From the NCBI GenBank assembly GCA_025056455.1, contig JANWVY010000009.1, positions 116,824-180,823 on the forward strand: a DNA stretch of 64,000 bases. The letters run 5' to 3'. Positions within the stretch are counted from its first letter, which is position 1; each line of letters starts with the position of its first letter. A program made the position numbers and the translations under genes. Under the pieces are notes generated by a model. That model had not been told where the DNA came from, made no database searches, and saw only the letters and a list, made by a program, of their open reading frames with translations. Source of the stretch: Bryobacteraceae bacterium. GTDB lineage: Bacteria; Acidobacteriota; Terriglobia; Bryobacterales; Bryobacteraceae. This document shows, in pieces, positions 17,006 through 26,463 of this stretch.

Positions 17006-18343
17006 ATGTTAGAACGCCGTGCTTTTCTTCGATGGGCCTTTGCCCCTTGGGCGGCTTCTTGGACGTGGGCCGCCGCTCGCAAGCCTAACATTGTCGTGAT
17101 TGTCGCCGATGACCTCGGCTACGCGGGAATCAGCGCTCAGGGCTGTGACGATATCCCGACTCCGCACATCGACTCCATCGCACGCAACGGTATTCGTTTC
17201 ACCAGCGGCTACGTCTCCTGCCCGGTTTGTAGTCCCACGCGCGCCGGCTTGATGACCGGCCGCTACCAACAACGCTTCGGTCATGAGTTCAACCCTGGTC
17301 CCGCAGACCAAGCCAGTGAAAACTTCGGACTGCCCCTTCAGGAGATGACACTGGCCGACCGCTTGAAGTCGCTCGGCTACGCGACTGGCTTGGTCGGCAA
17401 ATGGCATCTGGGCTACTGTCCCCAGTATCACCCGCTCCGCCGCGGCTTTGACGAATTCTTCGGGTTTCTAGGGGGCGCTCATTCCTATCTGCCTTCCCGG
17501 CAACGCAACCCTCGGGGCAACGCTCTGCTGCGGGGTACCGAAGAAATTGAGGAGCGGGAATACCTCACCGATGCCTTGGCTCGCGAGGCGGTTTCCTTTG
17601 TCGAGCGAAAAAAGAACTCCCCCTACTTCCTCTATTTGTGCTTCAATGCGGTTCACACTCCCATGGAAGCCGTGCCCGAATACGAGTCGCGCTTCCAAAA
17701 CATCAGCAACTCGCTCCGGCGCACTCATGCGGCGATGCTCGCCGCCATGGACGACGCCGTCGGCCGGCTGTTGGCCAAAATTCGCGAACTCAAGCAGGAG
17801 GAAAACACCCTCATTTTCTTCCTCAGTGACAATGGCGGCCCAACCCGGCAAACGACTTCCAAGAACACGCCGCTGCGCGGCTACAAGGCCCAAATTTTCG
17901 AAGGTGGCATCCGCGTTCCTTTCCTGATGCAGTGGAAGGGGCACCTCAGAGCTGGTCAGGTTTTTGACAAGCCCGTTACGGCGCTGGATATTTTTCCCAC
18001 AGCCATCGCGGCTGCTGGAGGTCAAGCCCCGCCAGTTGACGGCGTCGACCTTCTCCCGTTCCTAACCGGCAAAACCGAGGGCGATCCCCATGACAAACTC
18101 TACTGGCGCTTTGGCCCGCAGTGCGCCATCCGCAAAGGGGATTGGAAGTTGCTGCGGACTGCGGACGGCGACTGGGAGCTTTATAACCTGCGAAAAGATA
18201 TCAGCGAAACCAACAATCTCGCCAGCCACGAGCCGCAGCGGGTCGAGGAGCTCAAAGCGGACTGGGAGGCTTGGAACCGCCAGCTCAAACCGCCTAGCTG
18301 GCAAACCCAGCGCCAGGTCCCCCGCAAACGCAAGAAAATCTAG
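17006..18343 (+). CDS. Formylglycine-dependent sulfatase, exported
   Basis: A 445-aa arylsulfatase-family hydrolase. The catalytic Cys75 lies in CSPTR (CxPxR), which is converted to formylglycine in active sulfatases. Metal-binding Asp pair D35-D36 (ADDLGYA) and the SDNGG segment are present. The N-terminus has a twin-arginine-like ERRAFLRW start followed by a hydrophobic stretch, so export by Tat is likely. The substrate is probably a sulfated polysaccharide or sugar but is not predictable. The maturase that would install formylglycine is not in this window. It stands alone, with 217 bp before the next gene. Confidence 0.93.
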   Translation: MLERRAFLRWAFAPWAASWTWAAARKPNIVVIVADDLGYAGISAQGCDDIPTPHIDSIARNGIRFTSGYVSCPVCSPTRAGLMTGRYQQRFGHEFNPGPADQASENFGLPLQEMTLADRLKSLGYATGLVGKWHLGYCPQYHPLRRGFDEFFGFLGGAHSYLPSRQRNPRGNALLRGTEEIEEREYLTDALAREAVSFVERKKNSPYFLYLCFNAVHTPMEAVPEYESRFQNISNSLRRTHAAMLAAMDDAVGRLLAKIRELKQEENTLIFFLSDNGGPTRQTTSKNTPLRGYKAQIFEGGIRVPFLMQWKGHLRAGQVFDKPVTALDIFPTAIAAAGGQAPPVDGVDLLPFLTGKTEGDPHDKLYWRFGPQCAIRKGDWKLLRTADGDWELYNLRKDISETNNLASHEPQRVEELKADWEAWNRQLKPPSWQTQRQVPRKRKKI

Positions 18344-18560
18344 AAACGAAGCGAGCCCACTTAGGCGGGCCGAACGCCGCCACTCGCCCGCACGGTTGCG
18401 CCTTACCCAGCTCGGGAATTGACCGGACCCCGGTCAGCGCAACGCCTCAGTTAACACCCTGAAACGCTCCTAGTACGGATGTTACGCCTTTTCCCCAAAA
18501 CGAGCGTCTTGCGTCCATCAAACCATTCCCGCATGATGGAACCTAAGGTAGTGTGTATCT

Positions 18561-20381
18561 ATGCGAGCGATGACGTTTGTGTGCCTGCTGGCGTTTTGGG
18601 GTGAGTCAGCACTGGCCGGGGACCCCGGGTGTTCGCGCTACCCAGCCGCCGAGCGGACGGAGTTGTTCCGCCAGCTTGAGCTTGAGCGGATGGCCTGGGA
18701 GTGGGCCACCCGCGCTGGGAAACAGCCTACTAGAAGTGCCATTCCCAGAAACAATTTCATTGACCAGCACATTTTCGGCAAGATGGAGGCCGACGGTGTT
18801 CCCCCAGCGCCTCTGTCTAGCGACGCGGAATTTTTGCGACGGGTGAGTCTTGATCTAACAGGGCGAATTCCCACTCCCGAAGAAGCCGAAGCCTTCTTTG
18901 AAGACCACACTCCCAACAAGCGCCAGCTTCTTATTGAAAAGCTGCTCGCCTCGCCAGCCTACGTCGATCAGTTCACTCTATACTTCGGCAACCGGTTCGA
19001 AGTGACAAGCGGTTATTACAGCTACATCGGATTGACAGGACGCAATGTGTTTCACCGTTTTTTGCGTGATTTCGTGCAGCGCGACCGCCCGTACAACGAA
19101 GTCGTCACGGAAATGTTGACCGCCCGCGGCGACGCCGACCTGGTCGGCCCGGCCAACTTTTTGTCCCGCGCCTGGCAGGACGGCGACCCCATCCAAGACA
19201 CCTGGGACACGCTTACCGATCGCGTCACGGTGAAATTTCTCGGCTTCAAAACGGAGTGCATCTCTTGTCATCACGGTCGCGGGCATCTTGAACAAATCAA
19301 CCTCTGGCTGACCCGGCAGAGCCGTGAATCCTTCTGGCGCATGGCGGCGTTTTTTTCTCGCATGAACATGACGCGGCTCGGGGCCGATGCCTTCAACCAG
19401 CGGATGCGCTTCTTCTTCACGGACCGCGACAGCGGCGGCTATTACGCCACCGTCAATGCCAACTCGCCCGGGCCGCGCCCGCTGCGCTATGGCGGACCCT
19501 ATGAGCCGCGCTACATCACCTCGGGCGAAGAACCGAAAAATGGCCAGTGGCGCCAGGAGCTGGCGCGCATCCTGACACAAGACCGGCAGTTTGCCAAGGC
19601 CACGGTGAATTATCTCTGGGCCTACATGTTCAACTATGGTTTAGTGGACCCGCCTGACGGTTGGGATCTGGCCCGAGTCGATCCCAAGAATCCGCCGCCG
19701 GCCCCGTGGACGTTACAAGTCACCCACCCTGAGCTACTCGAGCAGTTGGCCGATTTCTTCATCCGGAATCACTACAGCATCAAAAGTGTTCTAAGGCTGA
19801 TTGCAAATTCTAACGCGTACCAGCTTTCGAGTAAGTATCCGGGAACCTGGCGAGTTTCCTACACCCGCTACTTCGCCAAGCACATCCCCCGCCGGCTGTC
19901 AGCCGAAGAACTGTTTGACGCTCTGCAAATTGCCACCCAAACCGAAACTCCCATGTTCGTGCCCGGTTTCGACCAACCGCTCTACTACGCCAACCAGTTG
20001 CCCGATCCCACAGAGCCACGGTCGGATGGAGGCGTTCTTGAGTTCCTCAATACCTTCGGCCGGGGCGACTGGTGGAACAACAAACGGGATGCTTCCCCCA
20101 CCATCCTGCAACTGCTGTACACCATGAATAGCGGACAGACTGTCCTGCGCACCTTTGCTTCCCGTGCCGATAGTCCGATCAATCGCGCTGCGCGTCTGGC
20201 TGAGTCCAAAGCCTCGGATGAGGAAGTTATCCGCGAATTGTTCCTGGCCACGCTAACTCGCTACCCCACGCCGGAGGAGATGGCCACGGTGCAGCGCATG
20301 AAGATGGGCACGCGGCTGGATTGGATCAGCGACCTTCAATGGGCGCTTCTGAACAAATTGGACTTCATCTTCAACTACTGA
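18561..20381 (+). CDS. DUF1549/DUF1553 protein with a CxxCH motif
   Basis: A 606-aa exported protein with a signal peptide (about residues 1-19). A DUF1549-type domain (FLRRVSLDLTGRIPTPEEAEAFF) comes first. A C-terminal DUF1553-type half contains YLWAYMFNYGLVDPPDGWD and RLSAEELFDALQ. A CISCH motif (C233, C236, H237) lies between them and matches the pattern of a c-type haem site. In Planctomycetes and Acidobacteria this family is regularly paired with a DUF1501 protein, as here (12 bp downstream). The role is unknown; a periplasmic redox or hydrolytic partnership is often supposed. Confidence 0.88.
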   Translation: MRAMTFVCLLAFWGESALAGDPGCSRYPAAERTELFRQLELERMAWEWATRAGKQPTRSAIPRNNFIDQHIFGKMEADGVPPAPLSSDAEFLRRVSLDLTGRIPTPEEAEAFFEDHTPNKRQLLIEKLLASPAYVDQFTLYFGNRFEVTSGYYSYIGLTGRNVFHRFLRDFVQRDRPYNEVVTEMLTARGDADLVGPANFLSRAWQDGDPIQDTWDTLTDRVTVKFLGFKTECISCHHGRGHLEQINLWLTRQSRESFWRMAAFFSRMNMTRLGADAFNQRMRFFFTDRDSGGYYATVNANSPGPRPLRYGGPYEPRYITSGEEPKNGQWRQELARILTQDRQFAKATVNYLWAYMFNYGLVDPPDGWDLARVDPKNPPPAPWTLQVTHPELLEQLADFFIRNHYSIKSVLRLIANSNAYQLSSKYPGTWRVSYTRYFAKHIPRRLSAEELFDALQIATQTETPMFVPGFDQPLYYANQLPDPTEPRSDGGVLEFLNTFGRGDWWNNKRDASPTILQLLYTMNSGQTVLRTFASRADSPINRAARLAESKASDEEVIRELFLATLTRYPTPEEMATVQRMKMGTRLDWISDLQWALLNKLDFIFNY

Positions 20382-20393
20382 CAGGAGCACGCC

Positions 20394-21746
20394 ATGAAAA
20401 GAGAGACCTGTGGACGGCATCAAATGCACCGGCGGCACTTCCTGTTGGGCGCCGCCTCGGCGGCGGGCTTTCATTTGCTTCGCGCCCATGCCGACGCGGA
20501 AGTTGTCAGTCGTCAGGTGACGCCACGCGGCACAGCGCGCGCCTGCATCTTCATCAACCTCAACGGCGGACCCAGTCATCTTGACACCTTCACTCCCAAG
20601 GACGGACCTTGGAATCCTCCCGATGCCGATTTGCAGGGCTACCCCGGCGGCATTGTTCTCTCACGCCGCTTCTTCCCCAAGCTCTCGCAAATCACCAGCG
20701 ACCTGTGCATACTTCGCTCTCTGGTGAGTTGGGAAGCAGCGCACGAGCGCGGCCAGTTCTATTTGCAAACGGCACACCCTTCCAATCCCGCCTTCGCCCA
20801 GGAAACGCCACATATCGGGGCGGTGATCTGCCGCGAACTCGGCAAGCCGAATCTGCCCTTGCCGCCCTTCCTTTCTTTCTATAGTGGTGGTCAACAGGGC
20901 GCGGCTTTTCTGGGCGGGCGCGTGGCGCCCCTGATGCCCACTCCCAACCGGGCTGGGTTGGCTACGCTTGAACACAACTACCACGGCAGCGCTGCCGCTA
21001 GTCGCAGCCGCTTTGATCAGAAATTCGCACTGCTTGAGGCCTTGGATCGCCCCTTGCGGCAAAACCCCTTCGATGCCTCCATGGCCGCCTACGCTGCCTT
21101 CTACGATTCCGCCCGCCAGATGATGTACAACGAAGAAATCGCCCGCGTCTTCCGCTTTAGTGCGGACGATGAAGGTCGCTACGGCGCTACCGCAATCGGC
21201 CGGGGATTGATCCTGGCGCGAAACGCCGTTCAGGCAAAAAACGGCGCCGTCTTCATCAATGTCACCATGGGCGGTTGGGATACCCACCAGCAAATGTTCG
21301 ACACGAGCTATTCCCCCAACATGTATACGCTGACCAACGACCTCGACCGGGCGGTGGGCGCTCTGGTGGAAGATCTTAAAGCTTCTGGTGACTTCCGCTC
21401 CACCCTAATCGTGATGATGGGTGAGTTTGGCCGTACGCCCGGAGTCTTGAACTCGCGAGGCGGGCGCGATCACCACAAGAACGCCATGTGCGCCGCCCTG
21501 CTCGGCGGCGGTGTGAAAGGCGGGCAAATTATTGGCGACCAGAGTCCCGATGGCTCCACGATTGTGAGCCCTGGGTGGAAAGCCGATCGAGCCATCTATA
21601 CCGAAGATGTGGCGGCCACCATCTTTTCCGCCTTAGGCATCGATTGGACCAAGAGCATTACGGACACCCCCTCGGGCCGGAGGTTTGAATACATTCCTTA
21701 CGCTTCCGAGGGCATTTATATGCCGGTGAACGAGGTTTTCGGATGA
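20394..21746 (+). CDS. DUF1501 family protein, Tat-exported
   Basis: A 450-aa protein of the DUF1501 family, distantly related to alkaline phosphatase/sulfatase folds. A twin-arginine-like signal (HRRHFLLGAAS) is at the N-terminus. Typical segments are INLNGGPSHLDTFTPK, RSLVSWEAAHERGQFY, GGWDTHQQMF, VMMGEFGRTPG and GRDHHKNAM. The conserved acidic and His residues in these segments probably form a metal site. The start is supported by AGGAG 6 bp upstream. It is coupled to the next gene by an ATGA overlap and paired with the DUF1549 gene upstream. Confidence 0.9.
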   Translation: MKRETCGRHQMHRRHFLLGAASAAGFHLLRAHADAEVVSRQVTPRGTARACIFINLNGGPSHLDTFTPKDGPWNPPDADLQGYPGGIVLSRRFFPKLSQITSDLCILRSLVSWEAAHERGQFYLQTAHPSNPAFAQETPHIGAVICRELGKPNLPLPPFLSFYSGGQQGAAFLGGRVAPLMPTPNRAGLATLEHNYHGSAAASRSRFDQKFALLEALDRPLRQNPFDASMAAYAAFYDSARQMMYNEEIARVFRFSADDEGRYGATAIGRGLILARNAVQAKNGAVFINVTMGGWDTHQQMFDTSYSPNMYTLTNDLDRAVGALVEDLKASGDFRSTLIVMMGEFGRTPGVLNSRGGRDHHKNAMCAALLGGGVKGGQIIGDQSPDGSTIVSPGWKADRAIYTEDVAATIFSALGIDWTKSITDTPSGRRFEYIPYASEGIYMPVNEVFG

Positions 21747-24511
21747 TTTGCTTGGCCGTCCTGCTTGCCGCAGCGGCGACCGCGTATGCGCAAGGGCCGG
21801 CGGCAAGCATTCAAATCCTTGCCCCCTCCTTTCGAGTGATTGCCGGGGAAAGCATGCGCATTCGCTCGATCGTGCGCGATGCGGCTGGCCGCGAACGGCC
21901 GCTCGACATTCCAATTTACTCCACCGATAACCCCAACATTGCGACCATCGAACCTTTCAGTGGGGAGTTCACTTCCCGTGGGCTGGGAGTTTCGCGCATC
22001 ACAGCTCGCCTGGGAAGCATCAGCAGCAGCATCTTTGTCCAGGTTTTGCCAAAGCGCGTAGCGATTTCGCCTCCCAGCGCCACGCTCACCGTGGGCGAGC
22101 AACGGCAATTCACCGCCACTGCTTACAACAAAGATGACGAGCCTATTCCGAACGTCACCTTCCGCTGGTTCACCACAAGTGGCAACGGTTTTTCCACCAA
22201 TACGGCCAGTGTCAGCAGCACCGGAATGCTGCGCACCGTGGCCGTGGGAAACATCCTAGTGCGAGCTTCCTTTGACTACAACAGTAACGTCATCCCTGGT
22301 TTTGAACGCCAGGCGCAAGCCATCGCCACGGTTTCCATTCAACCGCCACGAACCTACCAGCTCAAAAAGCTCCTCGGCACGGGGGCCTTGCGAGGCCCCT
22401 TCCGGCTCCGGGCCCGCATTCTTCCCTTGCTTGGCAATGAACGCGGCCAAGTGGTTTTTAATGCCTCTCTCGATGGCGTCTCCAATGGACCGCTGTTGCT
22501 CGACGGGTCGCATCAAACCCTGCTTGCCTATGGCGGCATGCCCGGACCTCTCCCCCAGACCTCAGTCATTGAGTTTCCGCAACTGGCGATCAATAACCGC
22601 GGTGAGATTCTTGCCCTGACCTCTATCCTGTTCAGTGGATCTGCCATTTATCGCCTGCGTCCCGGCGAGACCCCCGAGCCGCTGTATGTCGATCCGATGC
22701 CTCTTCCAGGCACCGAGTTTTTGACTAGCCCTTTTCTCAACCGGAATTGCCTGAACGATTCAGGTGGCTGGGTGTTTCGCGCCAACTACCGCATCGCCAA
22801 CGCGGGTCCGACCTATACGGCCATCTTTCGTGTCCCGCAACGAGGATTCCCCGACGAGGTTGTTTCCACCCGCACCCCACTGCCGAATTTCCCCGCCACA
22901 TTTTCTCTCGATGCCGACTTCGGCATCGCCGGGGACGGGACGGTGTACTTCACCGCCAGCTCCGGCTCGGAACGCGCCCTGTTTGTGAGACAGTTTGACA
23001 GCATCCGCCGCCTCCTTGGCATCGGAGATGCCTTGCTTGGCAGCACGGTGAGCCGCTTCTTCGGCAATGGCTTCTTCCTCAACGATCGCGGAGAGCTAGC
23101 TGTGGCTGTTGGTCTTGCCAACGGCCAGATCCACCTTTTGCGCTATTCGAACTTGCACACGGGAGCCGCTCCTCGAACCCTCGCCTTGCGCAGCTTCGGA
23201 AACCTGTACACCATCAGCCCTACTCAAGGTGTGCTCTTCCTTGGTGATGTCGGCCGGGGCTACGGTGTCCACCTCTGGCGCGAGGAGGCCGTAGCTGTGT
23301 TTCTCCAAGGTTCTACGCTGCTGCGCGGAAAAACCGTGCCCGCGATCGACTGGGCTACCGTAAGCTCGGCCGGCGAAGTCACGATCATGGCCCGCACTCA
23401 GGATAGCCCCATGGAGATTTTTTATCTCCGTCCTGGCGAACCCCCAATCCCGATTCTCCAAGCCGGCGATCTCATCGATGTCCGCGCTCCGGTCAGCATC
23501 AGCAACATCATGGCCGGAGACCGGGTTGGACCCGTTCATGTGTATCTCGGTGGTCGCAACAGCAGCATTTTTGAAGTCACCGAACACGGCTTGCAACCCG
23601 TGATGCTCATGGGCGAGCGCTTTACCACCACCGGCCTGTTCCCTGGTACCGGAACCGGGGACCGGAAGACCAGCTCGGGCGACATCCTGATCTCCCAGAC
23701 CGCCGGGCTCGGCATCATGCGGGTCAAGGCCAATGGCGTCACGGAAGTGCTCCAGCGTCCTGGCCACCTCTTGGAAGACGGCGCAACCGCCAACGCCGCC
23801 TTCAACGTTCAAGGTAACGCCCGCGGCGACCTGCTCTGGGCTGCCACCACCAACCGCGGCGATCAGCGCTTGTTCATCCGGCGAGGCGAGCAAATCACCA
23901 CCATCACAACCAATGGCGCGCTTGCTTCCAACCGCACCGTGGTCGATGGCAACTATGTGATCGCCTGGAGCGATCAGATGCTGGATGAAACGGGAAGGGT
24001 CATGTTGAACCTCCGCTTCGCCGACAATTCGCTGGCCCTCTACCTTTGGGACAACGGCGTCTTTACCCGTGTGGCCCAGATCAACGAAACGCGCCATGAT
24101 GGTTCACTGGTCACCAACATCTTCCAGATCCGCGCTGGCGGTGATGCCTTCTATGCCATTTTTTCCCTCCAGGGCATCGGGAACACCTTGGTTTGCTACC
24201 GCGGCGGAAGATGGGAAACTGTGGTGGCTGTCACGGACATCCTCGTCACCGGACACACCGCAAACTCCATCGGATCGTTCGACGTCAACCGCCATGGCGA
24301 CGTCGTCTTACAGTGCAATACCAACACCCAAGTCATCGCGATTAAGCGCCGAGGCAAGATGCACTACATTCATATGCTGACCGAATTGACCCCCGAGGAC
24401 GAATTGCTAACTCGCACCAGTGATTTTGATATTCGGGATGACGGCACGGTGTACTTTCTCGGCATGACCGTGAACGAAGAGTACGCTCTCTACCAGGCAA
24501 AACCGCTCTGA
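21743..24511 (+). CDS. Large secreted protein with Ig-like domains and propeller-like repeats
   Basis: A 922-aa protein with a signal peptide (about residues 1-17). The N-terminal ~200 residues contain two BIG2-type Ig-like domains (VTVGEQRQFTATAYN is typical of the second). The rest consists of about ten loosely repeated segments of the type NxxGEIxALTSI / NDRGELAVAVG / TPEPLY, each with a Asn-x-x-Gly turn, resembling the tandem-repeat domains found in many acidobacterial and planctomycete secreted proteins. No catalytic motif is seen. Its start overlaps the DUF1501 stop, so the three genes 18561-24511 should act together at the cell surface. Confidence 0.82.
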   Translation: MICLAVLLAAAATAYAQGPAASIQILAPSFRVIAGESMRIRSIVRDAAGRERPLDIPIYSTDNPNIATIEPFSGEFTSRGLGVSRITARLGSISSSIFVQVLPKRVAISPPSATLTVGEQRQFTATAYNKDDEPIPNVTFRWFTTSGNGFSTNTASVSSTGMLRTVAVGNILVRASFDYNSNVIPGFERQAQAIATVSIQPPRTYQLKKLLGTGALRGPFRLRARILPLLGNERGQVVFNASLDGVSNGPLLLDGSHQTLLAYGGMPGPLPQTSVIEFPQLAINNRGEILALTSILFSGSAIYRLRPGETPEPLYVDPMPLPGTEFLTSPFLNRNCLNDSGGWVFRANYRIANAGPTYTAIFRVPQRGFPDEVVSTRTPLPNFPATFSLDADFGIAGDGTVYFTASSGSERALFVRQFDSIRRLLGIGDALLGSTVSRFFGNGFFLNDRGELAVAVGLANGQIHLLRYSNLHTGAAPRTLALRSFGNLYTISPTQGVLFLGDVGRGYGVHLWREEAVAVFLQGSTLLRGKTVPAIDWATVSSAGEVTIMARTQDSPMEIFYLRPGEPPIPILQAGDLIDVRAPVSISNIMAGDRVGPVHVYLGGRNSSIFEVTEHGLQPVMLMGERFTTTGLFPGTGTGDRKTSSGDILISQTAGLGIMRVKANGVTEVLQRPGHLLEDGATANAAFNVQGNARGDLLWAATTNRGDQRLFIRRGEQITTITTNGALASNRTVVDGNYVIAWSDQMLDETGRVMLNLRFADNSLALYLWDNGVFTRVAQINETRHDGSLVTNIFQIRAGGDAFYAIFSLQGIGNTLVCYRGGRWETVVAVTDILVTGHTANSIGSFDVNRHGDVVLQCNTNTQVIAIKRRGKMHYIHMLTELTPEDELLTRTSDFDIRDDGTVYFLGMTVNEEYALYQAKPL

Positions 24512-24521
24512 AGCCGGCTGA

Positions 24522-24527
24522 TATAAT
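24522..24527 (+). promoter_or_regulatory. TATAAT box upstream of the anion transporter gene
   Basis: A perfect consensus -10 hexamer ends one base before the TTG at 24528 and ten bases before an in-frame GTG at 24537. Transcription would begin near 24534, so if used it would give a leaderless GTG-start mRNA. No good -35 hexamer is seen 17 bp upstream, so this is tentative. Confidence 0.3.
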
Positions 24528-25970
24528 TTGCACCTTGTGCCCGAGCTTCAAGCCCGCTCGCTGATCCGGCCATCCCAAGTGCAACGGCTTGCGCTGGTGG
24601 CGCTTCCCTTTGTCGTAGTCGTTTTCGTCGCGCCCCGGCCGGAGAGCATCAAGCCTGAAGGATGGCGCTTACTCGGAATCTTCCTTTCGGTCATCGCTGG
24701 CCTGATCCTTCAACCCATCCCCGGAGGCGCCGTGGTGTTGATCGGCCTTACGCTCAGTGCGGCGCTGAAGTCTCTGACCGTCGCACAGGCGCTGTCCGGA
24801 TACGCCGACTCGTCGGTGTGGCTGGTGCTGGCGGCTTTCATGATTTCTCGCTCCCTTATTCAAACCGGGCTGGCGCGGCGCATTGCACTCTACTTCGTCC
24901 GCCATTTTGGGCGGACTTCCCTCGGAGTCAGCTATTCGCTCGCCCTATCCGATGTGGTTCTCGGCGCCATCATCCCTTCCAACGCCGCGCGCTCTGGGGG
25001 CGTTGTACTGCCGGTTCTCCGTTCCATTACGGAGTTATACGGCTCCCAACCTGGACCCACCGCTGCCTTGCTTGGCGCATTTCTCTACGCCGCTGTTTAT
25101 CAGAGCATCTGTGTGAGCGCGGCGATGTTTTTCACCGGGCAGGCAAGTAACCCGCTCGCCGCCAGCATGGCCGCACAGGCCGGCTTCCCCATCACTCCCT
25201 TAAGCTGGTTTCTCGCCGGACTGTTGCCCGGCGCCATCTCGCTAGCCGTCATTCCCATCCTCATTCGCAGGGTCTTACCGCCGCTGATTCGCTCCACGCC
25301 GGAAGCCGCCGCATTCGCCCGCAAAGAACTTTCCGCCATGGGCCAGCTGACCCTGGCCGAAAAGATCATGGGGGTGGTCTTTTTATTCGTTTGCCTGGGC
25401 TGGATAACTCACTTCTGGCATGGTGTCGACATCACCATCATCGCCTTGCTTGGCAGCGCCGTGCTCCTTGCGTCGGGGGTTTTGACCTGGGAGGAGGTCA
25501 AAAAGGAGTCCGCCATGTGGGATATCTTTCTTTGGTACGGCGGGCTGGTTTGTCTAGGCCGCGAGTTAAATCACGCCGGAGTGACGCAGGCCTTTGCGCG
25601 AGGTGTCGCCGCGCTGTTGAGCGATGCCAGCTGGGTCATCCTCTTTGCCGTTGCCCTGCTTGTTTATTTTTACGCTCACTACGGCTTTGCCAGTATCACG
25701 GCCCACATCCTCGCTCTGTATCCTCCCTTTCTGGCCGTGCTCCTGGCCAAGGGCGCACCCATCGGCTTGGTGGCTTTCTCCTTTGCCACCTTCGTCAATC
25801 TTTCCGCCGGCCTCACCCATTACGGAACGACGCCAGCGCCCATGTTCTTCGCCCACGAATATGTGAGCTGGAAAGATTGGTGGCGCATCGGACTCCTCAT
25901 TTCAGGCGTCAACCTTACGATTTGGTCTACAGTGGGTTTTCTCTGGTGGAAATTGCTCGGACTGTGGTAA
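24528..25970 (+). CDS. DASS/SLC13-family anion transporter
   Basis: A 480-aa integral membrane protein with about 12 hydrophobic segments. It belongs to the divalent anion:sodium symporter family that includes the plastid 2-oxoglutarate/malate translocator and bacterial CitT-like carriers. The clearest marks are the SNAARSGGVVLPVLRSI loop with its SNT-like turn and the second-repeat segment LTHYGTTPAPMFF. Likely substrates are di- or tricarboxylates. The start is uncertain: TTG at 24528 or GTG at 24537. No Shine-Dalgarno is visible, and a TATAAT box abuts the start. Confidence 0.9.
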   Translation: MHLVPELQARSLIRPSQVQRLALVALPFVVVVFVAPRPESIKPEGWRLLGIFLSVIAGLILQPIPGGAVVLIGLTLSAALKSLTVAQALSGYADSSVWLVLAAFMISRSLIQTGLARRIALYFVRHFGRTSLGVSYSLALSDVVLGAIIPSNAARSGGVVLPVLRSITELYGSQPGPTAALLGAFLYAAVYQSICVSAAMFFTGQASNPLAASMAAQAGFPITPLSWFLAGLLPGAISLAVIPILIRRVLPPLIRSTPEAAAFARKELSAMGQLTLAEKIMGVVFLFVCLGWITHFWHGVDITIIALLGSAVLLASGVLTWEEVKKESAMWDIFLWYGGLVCLGRELNHAGVTQAFARGVAALLSDASWVILFAVALLVYFYAHYGFASITAHILALYPPFLAVLLAKGAPIGLVAFSFATFVNLSAGLTHYGTTPAPMFFAHEYVSWKDWWRIGLLISGVNLTIWSTVGFLWWKLLGLW

Positions 25971-26016
25971 TTTCGAAGCGCGGCGTGGGAGAACAAGACC
26001 GGGGGAACAGATCCTG

Positions 26017-26463
26017 ATGCTGGCAAATCTGACCAAGCTTGCACAAGCTCTCCTGCGTGCCGAGCAAAGCCGCAAAACTGCCCCCTTTGTCGAAAGGCGC
26101 AGTGAGCCCCGGCTGTGGTGTTCCGAACTTGTGGAGGTCTGGCAAAAGGGCGAGAAACGCTGGAAGCGCATCGGTTCGGGGGTGCTCGAAGATATCTCCC
26201 CCTCGGGAGCCTGCCTGCAATTGGAATCGCCCGTCTCAAAAGGGGTTCTGTTGCGCTTCAAGGCCGGCAACTGGATGGCGGAAGGGGAAGTCCGCTACTG
26301 CTTCTATCGAGACATCGGATATTACGCCGGCCTCAAGCTCGGTGAGAACTTCAAGTGGTCTGAAACGGTATTCCAACCAAAGCACTTGGTGGATCCCCGC
26401 CAGCTGGGCAAATCCCCGCTCGCCGGCGAGGCCGCAGACGGCGAACCGGATCCCAGCGGCTAA
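26017..26463 (+). CDS. PilZ-domain protein
   Basis: A 148-aa protein with both c-di-GMP-binding motifs of the PilZ domain: RxxxR at residues 28-32 (RSEPR) and DxSxxG at 59-64 (DISPSG). It is a one-domain receptor that should respond to cyclic di-GMP. The C-terminal ~30 residues are low-complexity. No diguanylate cyclase or phosphodiesterase gene is in the window. Its TAA stop overlaps the stop of the convergent aminotransferase gene by 3-4 bp. Confidence 0.88.
   Translation: MLANLTKLAQALLRAEQSRKTAPFVERRSEPRLWCSELVEVWQKGEKRWKRIGSGVLEDISPSGACLQLESPVSKGVLLRFKAGNWMAEGEVRYCFYRDIGYYAGLKLGENFKWSETVFQPKHLVDPRQLGKSPLAGEAADGEPDPSG

Noticed and set aside
23096..24097. A 333-codon minus-strand open frame within the large Ig-like gene
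   Set aside because: The plus-strand gene has a signal peptide, repeats and coupling to its neighbour; the antisense frame has no motif.
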